Below are positions 1 through 8,664 of a stretch of DNA of 37,349 bases, piece by piece. Numbering within the stretch: the stretch's first letter is position 1; every line of letters begins with the position of its first letter. The translations under genes were made by a program, and so were the position numbers. The notes beneath the pieces are model-generated. The model saw only the letters and a list, made by a program, of their open reading frames with translations, was not told the DNA's origin and ran no database searches. Source of the stretch: Pelomonas sp. KK5 (GTDB taxonomy: Bacteria; Pseudomonadota; Gammaproteobacteria; Burkholderiales; Burkholderiaceae_C); contig NZ_LYVQ01000033.1 of NCBI RefSeq assembly GCF_001984095.1, positions 1-37,349 of the forward strand, in the 5' to 3' direction.

Positions 1-2458
1 GCGCCGACGGTGGCGCGGCGAACAGGTCGATCTGCGCATCGCCGGCCGCGGCCTTGGCCTCCAGCGCTTCCAGCGTCGCCCGCGCCTGGCGCACCAGCGA
101 GGCCGGCATGCCCGCCAGCCGCGCCACCTGCACGCCGTAGCTGCGGCTCGCCGGCCCGGGCTGGATCTCGTGCAGGAAGACGATGTCCTCGCCGCTCTCC
201 ACCGCCGACACATGGCAGTTCACTGCCTGCGGATGCTTGCCCGGGAACTCGGTCAGCTCGAAGTAGTGCGTGGCGAACAGCGTGAAGGCGCGGGTCTTGT
301 CGTGCAGGTGGCTGGCGATGGCCGATGCGAGCGCCAGGCCGTCGAAGGTCGAGGTGCCGCGCCCGATCTCGTCCATCAGCACCAGCGAGTGCTCGGTGGC
401 GCCGTGCAGGATGGCCGCGCCCTCGGTCATCTCCAGCATGAAGGTGGATTGCGCATTGGCCAGGTCGTCCGCGGCGCCGATGCGCGTATGGATCGCATCC
501 ACCGGCCCGAGGCGGCAGCTCTCGGCCGGCACGTACGAGCCCATGGCGGCGAGCAGCGAGATCAGCGCCACCTGGCGCATGAAGGTCGATTTGCCGCCCA
601 TGTTCGGGCCGGTGATGACCAGCATCTTCGTGCGCGCGTCGAGCCGGCAATCGTTGGCCATGAACTCGGCGCCCGCGGTCTCGCGCAGACGCGCCTCGAC
701 GACCGGGTGGCGGCCCGCGACGATGTCGATCGCCGGATGGCCGACGAACTCCGGCCGGCACCAGTTGAGCGTCGCCGCCCGCTCGGCCAGCGCGGCCAGC
801 GCGTCGAGGCTGGCCAGCGCCCGGCCCAGAGCGGTCAGCGCGCCCAGCTCTTCCAGCAGCTGGTCGATCACCAGCTCGTACAGGTACTTCTCGCGCGCCA
901 GCGCCCGCTCGTTGGCCGACAGCGCCTTGTCCTCGAAGGTCTTCAGCTCCGGCGTGATGTAGCGCTCGGCGTTCTTCAGCGTCTGGCGGCGCTGGTAGTC
1001 CATCGGCACCTTGTCCACCTGGCCCTGCGTGACCTCGATGTAGAAGCCGTGGACCTTGTTGAACTGCACTCGCAGGTTGGCGATGCCGGTGCGGGCGCGC
1101 TCGCGGGTCTCCAGGTCGAGCAGGAAGGCGTCGCAGTTGTTCTGGATGCCGCGCAGCTCGTCCAGCTCGGCATCGAAGCCGTCGGCGATCACGCCGCCGT
1201 CGCGCATCAGCACGGCGGGTTCCTCGGCGATGGCGCGGGTCAGCAACTCCTCGATGTGCGGGGAGGGCGCGAGGCTCTCGGCCAGGTGCTCGATCAGGCC
1301 GCCGTCGCTGGGCAGCGTCTCGCGCAGGTCCGGCATCGTCTGCAGCGTGGCGCGCAGGCCGGTCAGCTCGCGCGGGCGCACCTGGCGCAGCGCGATGCGG
1401 GCGGCGATGCGCTCGACGTCGCTCACATGGCGCAGTGCCTCGCGCAGCGGCTCGGGGCTGATGGCGATCAGCGCGGCGATCGCGTCGTGGCGGAAGCTCG
1501 CCTCGCTGCGGGCGCGCTTGGGGTGCAGCAGCCACTGGCGCAGCGTGCGGCTGCCCATGCCGGTGCGGCAGCTGTCGAGCAGCGAGAGCAGCGTCGGCTC
1601 GGTCTCGCCGCGCAACGTGACCGTCAGTTCCAGGTTGCGCTGCGTGGCCGGCGGCAGGTCCAGCAGCTCGCTGGCGCGCTGGACGGTGAGGCTCTTGACG
1701 TGGGCCAGCGCCCGGCCCTGGGTGTGCTCGGCATAGCTGAGCAAGGCAGCGGCGGCGGCCTGCGCGGCGGTCAGCTCCTGCGCATTGAAGCCTTGCAGGC
1801 TGGCGACGCCGAGTTGCTCGCAGAGCTTGCGCGCGCCCAGCGTGCTGTCGAACTGCCAGCTCGGCCGGTTGGTGATCGGCGCCCGGGCGGCCAGCACGGC
1901 GGCCGGCTGCTTCTCGCGGTCCACCAGCACCTCGGCCGGGTTCAAGCGCGCCAGCCATGAAGGCAGCTCGCGCTCCGCGCATTCACCCAGGCCCAGCGTG
2001 CCCTGGGTCAGCGACAGCCAGGCCAGTCCTAACTGCTTGCCTTGACTGACCACCGCCAGCAGCACCGAGTCCTGCTTCTCGTCCAGCAGCTCGCCGTCGG
2101 TGACCGTGCCCGGCGTCACCACGCGGACGATCTTGCGCTCGACCGGGCCCTTGCTCGTCGCCACGTCGCCCACCTGCTCGGCGATCGCCACCGCCTCGCC
2201 CAGCTTGATCAGCTTGGCCAGGTAAGACTCCAGCGCATGCACCGGCACGCCGGCCATCACCACCGGCTGGCCGGCGCTCTGGCCGCGCGTGGTGATGGTG
2301 ATGTCCAGCAGCGCATTGCACTTGCGCGCGTCGTCGTAGAAGACCTCGTAGAAGTCGCCCATGCGGAAGAAGACCAGCGTGTCCGGCTGCTGCGCCTTGA
2401 GGCGCAGGTACTGCTGCATCACGGGCGTGTGGTCGGCGAAGTCCGGGGCTTGGGTCAT
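1..2458 (-). CDS. mutS: DNA mismatch repair ATPase MutS (3' end outside window)
   Basis: MutS recognises base mismatches and small loops and starts methyl-directed mismatch repair in the cytoplasm. The frame is open from the ATG at 2458 to the window edge, giving 819 residues; the family has about 850-880, so only the extreme C-terminus is missing. The N-terminal mismatch-binding motif [12 protein letters not shown] carries Phe36 and Glu38, the Phe-x-Glu pair that contacts the mismatch. The Walker A loop GPNMGGKST lies at about residues 617-625, followed by the Walker B/signature region [13 protein letters not shown] and the FATHYFEL segment. The last visible residues are a helix ([15 protein letters not shown]) and then [11 protein letters not shown], typical of the MutS tail. 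I followed the frame across the gene and saw no frameshift. It points away from the gntR gene at 2618 and is unrelated to the catabolic genes that follow. Confidence 0.97.
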   Translation of the reverse strand, partial: MTQAPDFADHTPVMQQYLRLKAQQPDTLVFFRMGDFYEVFYDDARKCNALLDITITTRGQSAGQPVVMAGVPVHALESYLAKLIKLGEAVAIAEQVGDVATSKGPVERKIVRVVTPGTVTDGELLDEKQDSVLLAVVSQGKQLGLAWLSLTQGTLGLGECAERELPSWLARLNPAEVLVDREKQPAAVLAARAPITNRPSWQFDSTLGARKLCEQLGVASLQGFNAQELTAAQAAAAALLSYAEHTQGRALAHVKSLTVQRASELLDLPPATQRNLELTVTLRGETEPTLLSLLDSCRTGMGSRTLRQWLLHPKRARSEASFRHDAIAALIAISPEPLREALRHVSDVERIAARIALRQVRPRELTGLRATLQTMPDLRETLPSDGGLIEHLAESLAPSPHIEELLTRAIAEEPAVLMRDGGVIADGFDAELDELRGIQNNCDAFLLDLETRERARTGIANLRVQFNKVHGFYIEVTQGQVDKVPMDYQRRQTLKNAERYITPELKTFEDKALSANERALAREKYLYELVIDQLLEELGALTALGRALASLDALAALAERAATLNWCRPEFVGHPAIDIVAGRHPVVEARLRETAGAEFMANDCRLDARTKMLVITGPNMGGKSTFMRQVALISLLAAMGSYVPAESCRLGPVDAIHTRIGAADDLANAQSTFMLEMTEGAAILHGATEHSLVLMDEIGRGTSTFDGLALASAIASHLHDKTRAFTLFATHYFELTEFPGKHPQAVNCHVSAVESGEDIVFLHEIQPGPASRSYGVQVARLAGMPASLVRQARATLEALEAKAAAGDAQIDLFAAPPSA

Positions 2459-2488
2459 GGGGCGGTGAGCGTCGGGGCGCAGAAATGA

Positions 2489-2515
2489 ACAAAGCCCTCG
2501 GTCGGAGGGCTTTGT
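2489..2515. terminator. 11-bp perfect hairpin upstream of mutS
   Basis: ACAAAGCCCTC (2489-2499) pairs perfectly with GAGGGCTTTGT (2505-2515) across a 5-nt loop. The shape is that of an intrinsic terminator, but neither side has a long T-run and it lies between two divergent genes rather than after one. It could be a weak bidirectional terminator or a structure in the mutS leader, about 31 nt upstream of the mutS ATG. Confidence 0.5.
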
Positions 2516-2576
2516 CGTCGCAAAGGCTGGGGCCGAAGTTTAGTCGCTTTGATGGAGGCGATTGGCGTCCCCGGAT

Positions 2577-2595
2577 TTGGTCCGGGAATGGTCTG
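2577..2595 (+). promoter_or_regulatory. Candidate GntR operator, tandem GGT half-sites
   Basis: TTGGTCCGGGAATGGTCTG holds two TGGTC half-sites whose GGT cores (2579, 2590) are 11 bp apart. Fourteen of its 19 positions match the site at 3364-3382 ahead of the receptor gene. It lies 23 bp before the gntR start, as expected for autoregulation. Binding is inferred. Confidence 0.45.
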
Positions 2596-2617
2596 TTCCT
2601 TGCGCTAGACTTGCCGC

Positions 2618-3358
2618 ATGGCTGCCCGCCACCCTTCAGTGCCCGATCCCGCCCAGCCGCGCACCGACAAGCGCGAACGGCTGCGCCAGGGCCTGCTGAG
2701 CTTGATCGCCCAGCAGTCGCCCGGCTCGCGCCTGCCCACCGAGCGCGAGCTCAGCGAGCGCTTCGAGGTGGCCCGCGAGACGCTGCGCCACTGCCTGCGC
2801 GAGCTGGAGGAGGAGGGCGTGCTGCACCGCCGCCAGGGCGCCGGCACCTTCGTCACCACGCAGCCGGTGGTCAAGGAGGCGCGGCTGATGTCCTTCTCGG
2901 AGGAGATGCGCCAGCGCGGCTTGCAGCCGTCCAGCCGGCTGCTGTCCTTCCGCACGCTGCAGGCCGGCGCCAAGCTGGCTCAGCGGCTGATGGTGATGCC
3001 GGGCTCGGCCGTGCTGGAGGTGCGCCGGCTGCGCCTGGCCAACCAGGAGCCGATGGCGCTGGAGACCTCCTGCTTCGCTGCCGAGCGCGTGCCCGGCTTC
3101 GACCCCGCCAGCCTGGAGCAGGGCTCGCTGTACGAGTTGCTGGAGCGCCAGTACGGCCTGCAGCTGCGCGGCGCGCGCCAGCAGATCCAGGCCACGGTGC
3201 TGAGCCGCGAGGAGGCGGAGTTGCTGGCCGTGCCGCCCTTCTTCCCGGCCCTGCTGATCGAACGCACCAGCACCTCGACCACCGGCGAGGTGATCGAGTA
3301 CGCCAAGTCCCTGTACCGCGCGGACCGCTACCGTTTCGAGATCAGCGTCAGCCGCTGA
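2618..3358 (+). CDS. GntR family transcriptional regulator, HutC/UTRA type
   Basis: This 246-residue regulator has an N-terminal winged helix-turn-helix (about residues 20-85), seen in the typical string SRLPTERELSERFEVARETL and the wing motif RRQGAGTFV. A C-terminal UTRA ligand-binding domain follows (about 100-240), with the hallmark VLEVRRLRLANQEPMALE and the ending RADRYRFEISVSR. Regulators of this subfamily usually repress uptake and catabolic genes and are released by a sugar phosphate or similar effector. A possible -10 element TAGACT at 2606-2611 sits only 6 nt before the ATG and no Shine-Dalgarno sequence is visible, so the mRNA may be leaderless. The next genes are a TonB-dependent receptor and a sodium symporter, which are its probable targets. 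The effector is unknown. Confidence 0.9.
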   Translation: MAARHPSVPDPAQPRTDKRERLRQGLLSLIAQQSPGSRLPTERELSERFEVARETLRHCLRELEEEGVLHRRQGAGTFVTTQPVVKEARLMSFSEEMRQRGLQPSSRLLSFRTLQAGAKLAQRLMVMPGSAVLEVRRLRLANQEPMALETSCFAAERVPGFDPASLEQGSLYELLERQYGLQLRGARQQIQATVLSREEAELLAVPPFFPALLIERTSTSTTGEVIEYAKSLYRADRYRFEISVSR

Positions 3359-3363
3359 ATCGC

Positions 3364-3382
3364 TTGGTCTGGAGTTGGTATG
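3364..3382 (+). promoter_or_regulatory. Candidate GntR operator, tandem GGT half-sites (copy 2)
   Basis: TTGGTCTGGAGTTGGTATG has GGT cores at 3366 and 3377, again 11 bp apart, and matches the site before gntR at 14 of 19 positions. It lies just after the gntR stop codon, at the start of the 243-bp space before the receptor gene. Confidence 0.4.
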
Positions 3383-3405
3383 GACGCGGAAGGCGCGTCA
3401 AACGG

Positions 3406-3415
3406 GGTTTATACC
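3406..3415. promoter_or_regulatory. Candidate GntR/HutC palindrome GGT-N4-ACC
   Basis: GGTTTATACC has the GGT-N4-ACC core seen in operators of HutC-family regulators such as DasR and NagR/YvoA (core GGTCTAGACC or GGTATAGACC). It lies between gntR and the TonB-dependent receptor gene. Its role is inferred from the motif and position. Confidence 0.4.
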
Positions 3416-3530
3416 GATCGAAAAGCGGGAATCCCTGATAACCAGGGGCATCTGGCCAATTTCATCCTCATTTAGGCTACTTCCAGAGTGTTGCTGCTTG
3501 TCTAAGCAGTGTTGCGCAGCGCGATCGATA

Positions 3531-3547
3531 GGTATACAAAAGGTCCG
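3531..3547 (+). promoter_or_regulatory. Receptor promoter region with third GGT pair
   Basis: GGTATACAAAAGGTCCG contains GGT cores at 3531 and 3542, a third pair with 11-bp spacing. TATACA (3533-3538) could be the -10 box, with TTGCGC (3512-3517) as a -35 box at a short 15-bp spacing. If so, a regulator bound here would cover the promoter. The receptor ATG follows 64 bp after the proposed -10. Confidence 0.35.
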
Positions 3548-3601
3548 ACCTTAAACGGGCCATTCGTGCCCGGGCCTTCAGACACAACGGAGAGACCGCG
3601 C

Positions 3602-6406
3602 ATGAACTTCAGACCGACCCCGCTGGCCGCCGCCGTGGCCAGCCTGTGCCTGCTTCACCTCGCACCCGCCCGGGCGGCCGATGACGCCGGCAAGATGCTC
3701 GAGACGGTGACCGTGACCGGCATCCGCGCGTCCATCGAGAAGTCGATGGCCACCAAGCGCAATGCCGACACCAACATCGAGGCGGTCTCGGCCGAGGACG
3801 TGGGCAAGATGCCCGACAAGAACATCGCCGACGCGCTCTCCCGCCTGCCCGGCGTGAACGTGCAGTACGGCGGTGCGCTGGCGATGGACGAGGCCGAGCG
3901 GGTGGCCATCCGCGGCACCAGCCCGAACCTGAACTTCGTGACGATCAACGGCCACTCGCTCTCTGCCGGCGACTGGCACCTGGGCGACCAGGCCGGCTCG
4001 GGCCGCAGCGTCGGTTTCGGCCTGATGCCCTCGCAGCTGATCGGCCAGACCATCGTCTACAAGACCGGCCGGGCCGACGTGCCCGAGGGGGGCATCTCCG
4101 GCAGCGTGGACATCATCACCCGCCGGCCGCTGGATTTCGCCAAGTCAATGAACGGTGAAATATCGGTCGGTGCCGCGCACGCCACGCTGGCCAACAAGAC
4201 CGACCCGCAGGTCAGCGGCCTGTTCGCCTGGAAGAACGACGCCAAGACCTTCGGCGTGCTGGTCCAGGCCTTCAAGGAAGACCGCCACCTGCGCCGCGAC
4301 GGCCAGGAGGTGTTCGGCTACAACGTGCTGTCCACCGCGCAGGCCACCGCCGCCGGCCACCCGGAGCTGGCCGGCAAGCGCATGAGCAGCAGCTTCAACG
4401 CGGCGATGTTCGAGGGCGTGCGCAAGCGCAGCGGCGGCTTCCTCGACGTGCAGTTCCGGCCCAGCCAGTCGGTGGAGCTCAACCTCACCGCCTTCAAGGA
4501 CCAGCTCAAGGCCGACAACTACAACAGCTCGGCCTATGCCCAGCCCTATCTGCTGGCCACTTCGGGCGACTACCAGATCGTCAATCCGGTGGTCGACGGC
4601 AACGTGATCACCAGCGCCCAACTGGTGCGCAATGCCACCACGACGAAGCAGTCGGTCGGCGTGGAGTTCGACCACTTCATGCGCCAGGGCGCCAAGTCCA
4701 CCAGCCAGTTCTTCGACCTGGACGGCAAGTGGGCCGCGACCGACAACCTGACGTTCAAGGGCCGCGTCGGCTCCACCAAGGGCGAGGGCCTGACCAACTC
4801 CGAGCCCTCGATGGTCTTCGGCCTGATGAACCCGGCGCAGATGACCTTCTCGCAGTCGGCCGGCTTGCCCGCCTCCTACGCGGTGCTCGATGCGGCGGGC
4901 AAGCCGATCGACCAGGGCAATGTCTCGAACTTCCAGCTGATGACGGCACTGGCGCCGGCGGTCACCTCGATCGACAAGGAGAGCTACGGCCATGTGGACG
5001 GCGAATGGAAGCTCAATTTCAAGGTGTTCACCGCGCTGAAGTTCGGCGTGCGCTATACCCAGCACGAGCGCAGCTATGACCGCTGGGAAGGCCGCTACAA
5101 CGTCCAGGACCAGGCCGGCGGCCCCAACCCGCCGTTCACCAGCGTCAACGGCGGCGTGCTGGTGGGCAACGCGATCCCGGTCTCCGCGCAGCCGGTGCCG
5201 GCCACCAGCTATCCGTCCAACTGGTTCAGTGGCGGTGACGCCAACATCCCGCGCAGCTTCTTCCGCTACGACACCGCGCAGCTGCAGGCCTGGGCGGCGG
5301 CCAACGTCAACTGGGACCGCACCGCCAACCACAACTGGACCAGCGGCTTCCACATCAAGGAAGACAACACGGCCGCCTACGCGATGAGCGAGTTCGAGCT
5401 GAGCCCGGAGGTCGGCGGCAATGTCGGCCTGCGCTATGTCGAGACCAAGCTCGAATCCACCTCCTACCAGAACATCTCGACGACCTGCCCGGCGCTGCAG
5501 ACCTGCTCGGTGCCCGGCGCCATCGTCGGCTCGCGGCTGGGCACCTACGTGCCGCAGACGGTCAACGCCAAGCAGCGCGACTGGCTGCCCAGCCTGAACC
5601 TGCGCTGGGATGTCAGCAAGGACGTGGTGGCCCGCGCCGCGCTGACCCGCAGCCTCGGCCGTGCCAACTACAACGAGCTGGCCGGCGCCGTGATCCTCGA
5701 TGACATCCGCGCCACCGGCTCCAGCGGCAACCCGAACCTGAAGCCGATCACCTCCACCAACGGCGACCTGACCTTCGCCTGGTACTTCGCGCCGCGCGCG
5801 ATGCTCAGCGGCGGCGTGTTCACGCAGCGGGTGCAGAACTACGTGAAGGCAGGCACCTCGCAGGTGGACTTCTTCAATATCACGCAGGGCAAGGTCACCA
5901 GCTACACGGTGACCTCGCGCAAGGGCGTGAAGGCCACGATCAACGGCCTCGAGGCCGCGGTGGAGCTGCCGATCGCCGGCGGCTTCGGCGTCGGCGCCAA
6001 CTACACCTACGTGGACTCGAAGGACGTGGACGGCGTGCCGCTGCTGGGCACCTCGAAGAACACCTACAACCTGCGCGGCTACTACGAGGACGACAAGTTC
6101 AGCGCCAGCCTCGCCTGGAACTACCGCAGCTCCTACGGCTATGCGCTGCTGGGCGACGGCACCAACACGATCCTGCGCGATGCCAACGGCGTGCCCACGC
6201 AGTACAACGGCCTGAACCAATACGCCGGCTACGGTGCGGTCTCGCTGTCGCTGGGCTACAAGATCACGCCCAATTTGAGCGTCCATTTCGACGGCAACAA
6301 CCTCAACGATCCGATCCGCCACACCTACTACATCACCGAAAATGCCACCGGCTATTTCCACCAGAACGGCCGGCAGTACTTCCTCGCCCTGCGCATGAAG
6401 TTCTGA
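3602..6406 (+). CDS. TonB-dependent outer-membrane receptor
   Basis: This 934-residue protein is an outer-membrane beta-barrel gated by TonB, of the type common for carbohydrate or other small-molecule uptake in Xanthomonas, Caulobacter and relatives. I start it at the ATG at 3602, preceded by GGAGA (3589-3593), and not at an in-frame codon 93 bp upstream. From there the protein begins with a clean signal peptide cut near APARA|ADDAG. A TonB-box-like stretch ETVTVTG follows, then the plug domain (about residues 50-170: MPDKNIADALSRLPGVNV, RGTSPNLNFVTINGH) and a long barrel with aromatic girdles. It ends in a terminal beta-strand with a C-terminal Phe (LALRMKF). A symporter follows and a GntR regulator precedes. 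The substrate cannot be read from the sequence. Confidence 0.93.
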   Translation: MNFRPTPLAAAVASLCLLHLAPARAADDAGKMLETVTVTGIRASIEKSMATKRNADTNIEAVSAEDVGKMPDKNIADALSRLPGVNVQYGGALAMDEAERVAIRGTSPNLNFVTINGHSLSAGDWHLGDQAGSGRSVGFGLMPSQLIGQTIVYKTGRADVPEGGISGSVDIITRRPLDFAKSMNGEISVGAAHATLANKTDPQVSGLFAWKNDAKTFGVLVQAFKEDRHLRRDGQEVFGYNVLSTAQATAAGHPELAGKRMSSSFNAAMFEGVRKRSGGFLDVQFRPSQSVELNLTAFKDQLKADNYNSSAYAQPYLLATSGDYQIVNPVVDGNVITSAQLVRNATTTKQSVGVEFDHFMRQGAKSTSQFFDLDGKWAATDNLTFKGRVGSTKGEGLTNSEPSMVFGLMNPAQMTFSQSAGLPASYAVLDAAGKPIDQGNVSNFQLMTALAPAVTSIDKESYGHVDGEWKLNFKVFTALKFGVRYTQHERSYDRWEGRYNVQDQAGGPNPPFTSVNGGVLVGNAIPVSAQPVPATSYPSNWFSGGDANIPRSFFRYDTAQLQAWAAANVNWDRTANHNWTSGFHIKEDNTAAYAMSEFELSPEVGGNVGLRYVETKLESTSYQNISTTCPALQTCSVPGAIVGSRLGTYVPQTVNAKQRDWLPSLNLRWDVSKDVVARAALTRSLGRANYNELAGAVILDDIRATGSSGNPNLKPITSTNGDLTFAWYFAPRAMLSGGVFTQRVQNYVKAGTSQVDFFNITQGKVTSYTVTSRKGVKATINGLEAAVELPIAGGFGVGANYTYVDSKDVDGVPLLGTSKNTYNLRGYYEDDKFSASLAWNYRSSYGYALLGDGTNTILRDANGVPTQYNGLNQYAGYGAVSLSLGYKITPNLSVHFDGNNLNDPIRHTYYITENATGYFHQNGRQYFLALRMKF

Positions 6407-6431
6407 TTCCGGGCGGTCTGCGGACCATTCG

Positions 6432-6466
6432 GGGCGCCAGCCGGGTCAAGGGGCCTGCTGGCGCCC
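6432..6466 (+). terminator. Hairpin between receptor and symporter genes
   Basis: GGGCGCCAGC (6432-6441) pairs perfectly with GCTGGCGCCC (6457-6466) across a 15-nt loop, followed by ATTCCATTT. There is no strong T-run. It lies 26 bp after the receptor stop and 21 bp before the symporter ATG, so a partial terminator or an mRNA-stabilising structure that keeps receptor mRNA in excess is plausible. Confidence 0.45.
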
Positions 6467-6487
6467 ATTCCATTTCGTCGATTGCCC

Positions 6488-7936
6488 ATGAGTCCCATCC
6501 TGCTGCTCGTCTTCATCGCCGCCTACTTCCTGCTGCTGCTGGGCATGGCGCACTGGAAATCGAAAGGCGCGAACAGCGAGAGCTTCTTTGTCGGCAACCG
6601 CGACAGCCACTGGATGCTGGTGGCCTTCGGCATGATCGGCACCTCGCTGTCAGGCGTGACCTTCATCAGCGTGCCGGGCGCCGTGGGCCTCACGGCCTTC
6701 AGCTACCTGCAGATCATCATCGGCCAGTTCTTCGGCTATCTGCTGATCGCCTTCGTGCTGCTGCCGCTGTTCTACCGCCTGCAGCTCAGCTCGATCTACG
6801 ACTACCTGGGCCGCCGCCTCGGGCCGAAGAGCTACCGCACCGGCGCGGGCTTCTTCATCGTCTCACGCACGCTCGGTGCCACGGCGCGGCTGTACCTGGT
6901 TGTCGGCGTGCTGCAGGATGCGGCGCTGTCGGCGATGGGCATCCCGTTCTGGCTCACCACGGCCGTGATCCTGGCGATGATCCTGTTCTACACCTACGAG
7001 GGCGGGGTGAAGACCATCGTCTGGACGGACACGCTGCAGACGGCGGGCATGCTGGCCGGGCTGCTGATCTGCGTCGTCTTCCTGATGAACCATCTCGGCT
7101 ATGGCGTGCCGCAGGCGCTCGATGCGATGCAGGCCAGCGGGCTGTCCAAGGTCTGGGTCAGCGACCCCGACAGCCGCCTCTTCTGGCTCAAGCAGTTGCT
7201 CGCCGGCGCCGCGATCGCCGTCGCGATGACCGGCCTGGACCAGGAGATGATGCAGAAGAACATCTCGGTGAAGACGGTCGGCGGCGCGCAGAAGAACGTG
7301 GTGACGCTGGCGATCATCATGGTCGGCGTGGTCGCGCTGTTCCTGTTCCTGGGCGGCCTGCTGTCGCTGTTCGCGGCGCAGGCCGGCATGAGCGAGAAGG
7401 GCGACCACCTGTTCGTCGCCGTCGTCATGCAGCACCTGCCGGGCTGGGTGCAGATCGTCTTCGTGCTGGCGCTGATCTCGGCGCTGTTCCCCAGCGCCGA
7501 CGGCGCGATCACGGCGCTCACATCGAGCTTCTGCATCGACCTGCTGGGCCTGCAGCGCCGCAGCGACTGGGACGAAGCGACCAAGGTGCGCGTGCGCCAG
7601 CGGGTACACCTGTCCTTCGCCGTCGTGTTCCTGGCGATGGTCCTGCTGTTCCACTGGATCGCCAACCCGAGCATGATTGGCCTGATCCTCAAGCTGGCGG
7701 CCTATACCTACGGCCCGCTGCTCGGCATGTTCGCCTTCGGCATCCTGACGAAGCGGGCGGTGCGGGACGGGATGACGCCGCTCGTCGCCGTGGCGGCGCC
7801 GGCGCTGTGCTGGGTGCTGGAGAGCTTCTCGGCCCGCTGGCTCGGTGGCTACGAGGTCGGGCTGGAACTGCTGCTGCTGAACGGCGCGCTGACCTTCCTG
7901 GGCCTGCTGGCTTTCTCGCGGCGCGGGCCGGCGTAG
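6488..7936 (+). CDS. Sodium:solute symporter family transporter
   Basis: This inner-membrane protein of 482 residues has about 13 hydrophobic segments and the features of the sodium:solute symporter (SSS/SLC5) family. These are an N-terminal hydrophobic helix, the conserved early stretch ESFFVGNRDSHWMLVAFGM, GTSLSGVTFISVPG around the first core helix pair, and the TYEGGVKTIVWTDTLQ motif. It probably carries into the cytoplasm what the TonB-dependent receptor upstream brings into the periplasm, driven by sodium. I start it at the ATG at 6488; an in-frame TTG lies two codons earlier, and no clear Shine-Dalgarno sequence precedes either. SSS members carry sugars, amino acids, organic acids, nucleosides and sialic acid, and the sequence does not decide between them. 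Confidence 0.9.
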   Translation: MSPILLLVFIAAYFLLLLGMAHWKSKGANSESFFVGNRDSHWMLVAFGMIGTSLSGVTFISVPGAVGLTAFSYLQIIIGQFFGYLLIAFVLLPLFYRLQLSSIYDYLGRRLGPKSYRTGAGFFIVSRTLGATARLYLVVGVLQDAALSAMGIPFWLTTAVILAMILFYTYEGGVKTIVWTDTLQTAGMLAGLLICVVFLMNHLGYGVPQALDAMQASGLSKVWVSDPDSRLFWLKQLLAGAAIAVAMTGLDQEMMQKNISVKTVGGAQKNVVTLAIIMVGVVALFLFLGGLLSLFAAQAGMSEKGDHLFVAVVMQHLPGWVQIVFVLALISALFPSADGAITALTSSFCIDLLGLQRRSDWDEATKVRVRQRVHLSFAVVFLAMVLLFHWIANPSMIGLILKLAAYTYGPLLGMFAFGILTKRAVRDGMTPLVAVAAPALCWVLESFSARWLGGYEVGLELLLLNGALTFLGLLAFSRRGPA

Positions 7937-8035
7937 ACCCGGAAGCCGAGCGAGTGCCCATTTCCTCACGGGCACGGCGCTTCTGTCGGCGTCAGGCCTT
8001 GAACGGGCTGTGGCCCTTGGGCAGACTCGCGCCGC

Positions 8036-8650
8036 ATGATGATGAATCGACGTGGACTCCTGGTCTCGATGATGGCGGCGGCCCTGTGCGCCTGCGCTCA
8101 GGCGCCGACGCGCAACCTCGCTCCCGGTGGACGGGCCTTGCACTCGCTGCGCGTTTACGTCTGGGACGGCAATGGCGGCGCCTTGCCCGAGCCTGCTCGC
8201 ACGGCCTTTGTGGCGACGCTAGGTCGCAGTGGCCTGGAGGTTCGCTCTGTCGGTGTGCTGGCGCGCCCGTTCGACAACGCGCAGGCGCTGATGCGGGCCT
8301 GGGATGCGGAACCGCAGCCGGAAGGCGGGCCCGACCATGCGCTGGTGCTGACGCGGCAGTATGAGCAGTCCTATGGCGGCGTGCGCTACGTGCGCTATGA
8401 AGCAGTGCTGTGGGACGCGCAGGCGCGGAGCCTGGTGTGGCAAGGCAAGTTGGCGGCGGCCTTCCAGGCAAGGCCTCGCGTGCTCGAAGAGCCCAAGCTC
8501 GTGCTGGCACCGCAACAAGCCGAGCGGCTTGCCGGTGACCTGCTGCGCGGGCTCGATCGCGATGGACACCTCTCCTTGCGAGGCCTGGCGCCGCGAGACG
8601 GAAAGGGCGACGAGATCCCCGCCACGTTTCTTCCTCTGCAACTGCTTTGA
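8036..8650 (+). CDS. Putative lipoprotein of unknown function
   Basis: I do not recognise this 204-residue protein. It begins with three Met codons in a row, then a short basic region, a hydrophobic stretch (LLVSMMAAALCAC) and a Cys that fits a lipoprotein signal (LCAC followed by AQAP). The mature part mixes alpha and beta segments and ends in a run of Leu. There is no obvious enzyme motif. Its stop codon overlaps the possible TTG start region of the next gene, which also codes for an exported protein, so the two probably form a small operon. They share lengths and a loose pattern (a domain that could bind or assemble at the membrane), but I see no close sequence match between them. The 99-bp gap before it holds only a 6-bp stem (GTGCCC/GGGCAC). 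Confidence 0.75.
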   Translation: MMMNRRGLLVSMMAAALCACAQAPTRNLAPGGRALHSLRVYVWDGNGGALPEPARTAFVATLGRSGLEVRSVGVLARPFDNAQALMRAWDAEPQPEGGPDHALVLTRQYEQSYGGVRYVRYEAVLWDAQARSLVWQGKLAAAFQARPRVLEEPKLVLAPQQAERLAGDLLRGLDRDGHLSLRGLAPRDGKGDEIPATFLPLQLL

Positions 8651-8664
8651 ACCGGAGACCCTTG

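Noticed and set aside
170-1960. Long open frame of 596 codons on the plus strand across mutS
   Set aside because: The opposite strand is an intact MutS frame with all motifs; the plus-strand product is low-complexity with no family features.
1-2458. Possible frameshift in mutS
   Set aside because: I read the frame from the ATG at 2458 through the F-x-E, Walker A and Walker B motifs to the edge, and it stays in one phase.
3433-3447. CCCTG/CAGGG hairpin between gntR and the receptor gene
   Set aside because: Five base pairs and no T-run; chance in GC-rich DNA is likely.
4145-6361. Long open frame of 738 codons on the minus strand inside the TonB-receptor gene
   Set aside because: It is antisense to a clear receptor gene and its product is rich in Ala, Gly, Val and His repeats typical of reverse frames in GC-rich genes.
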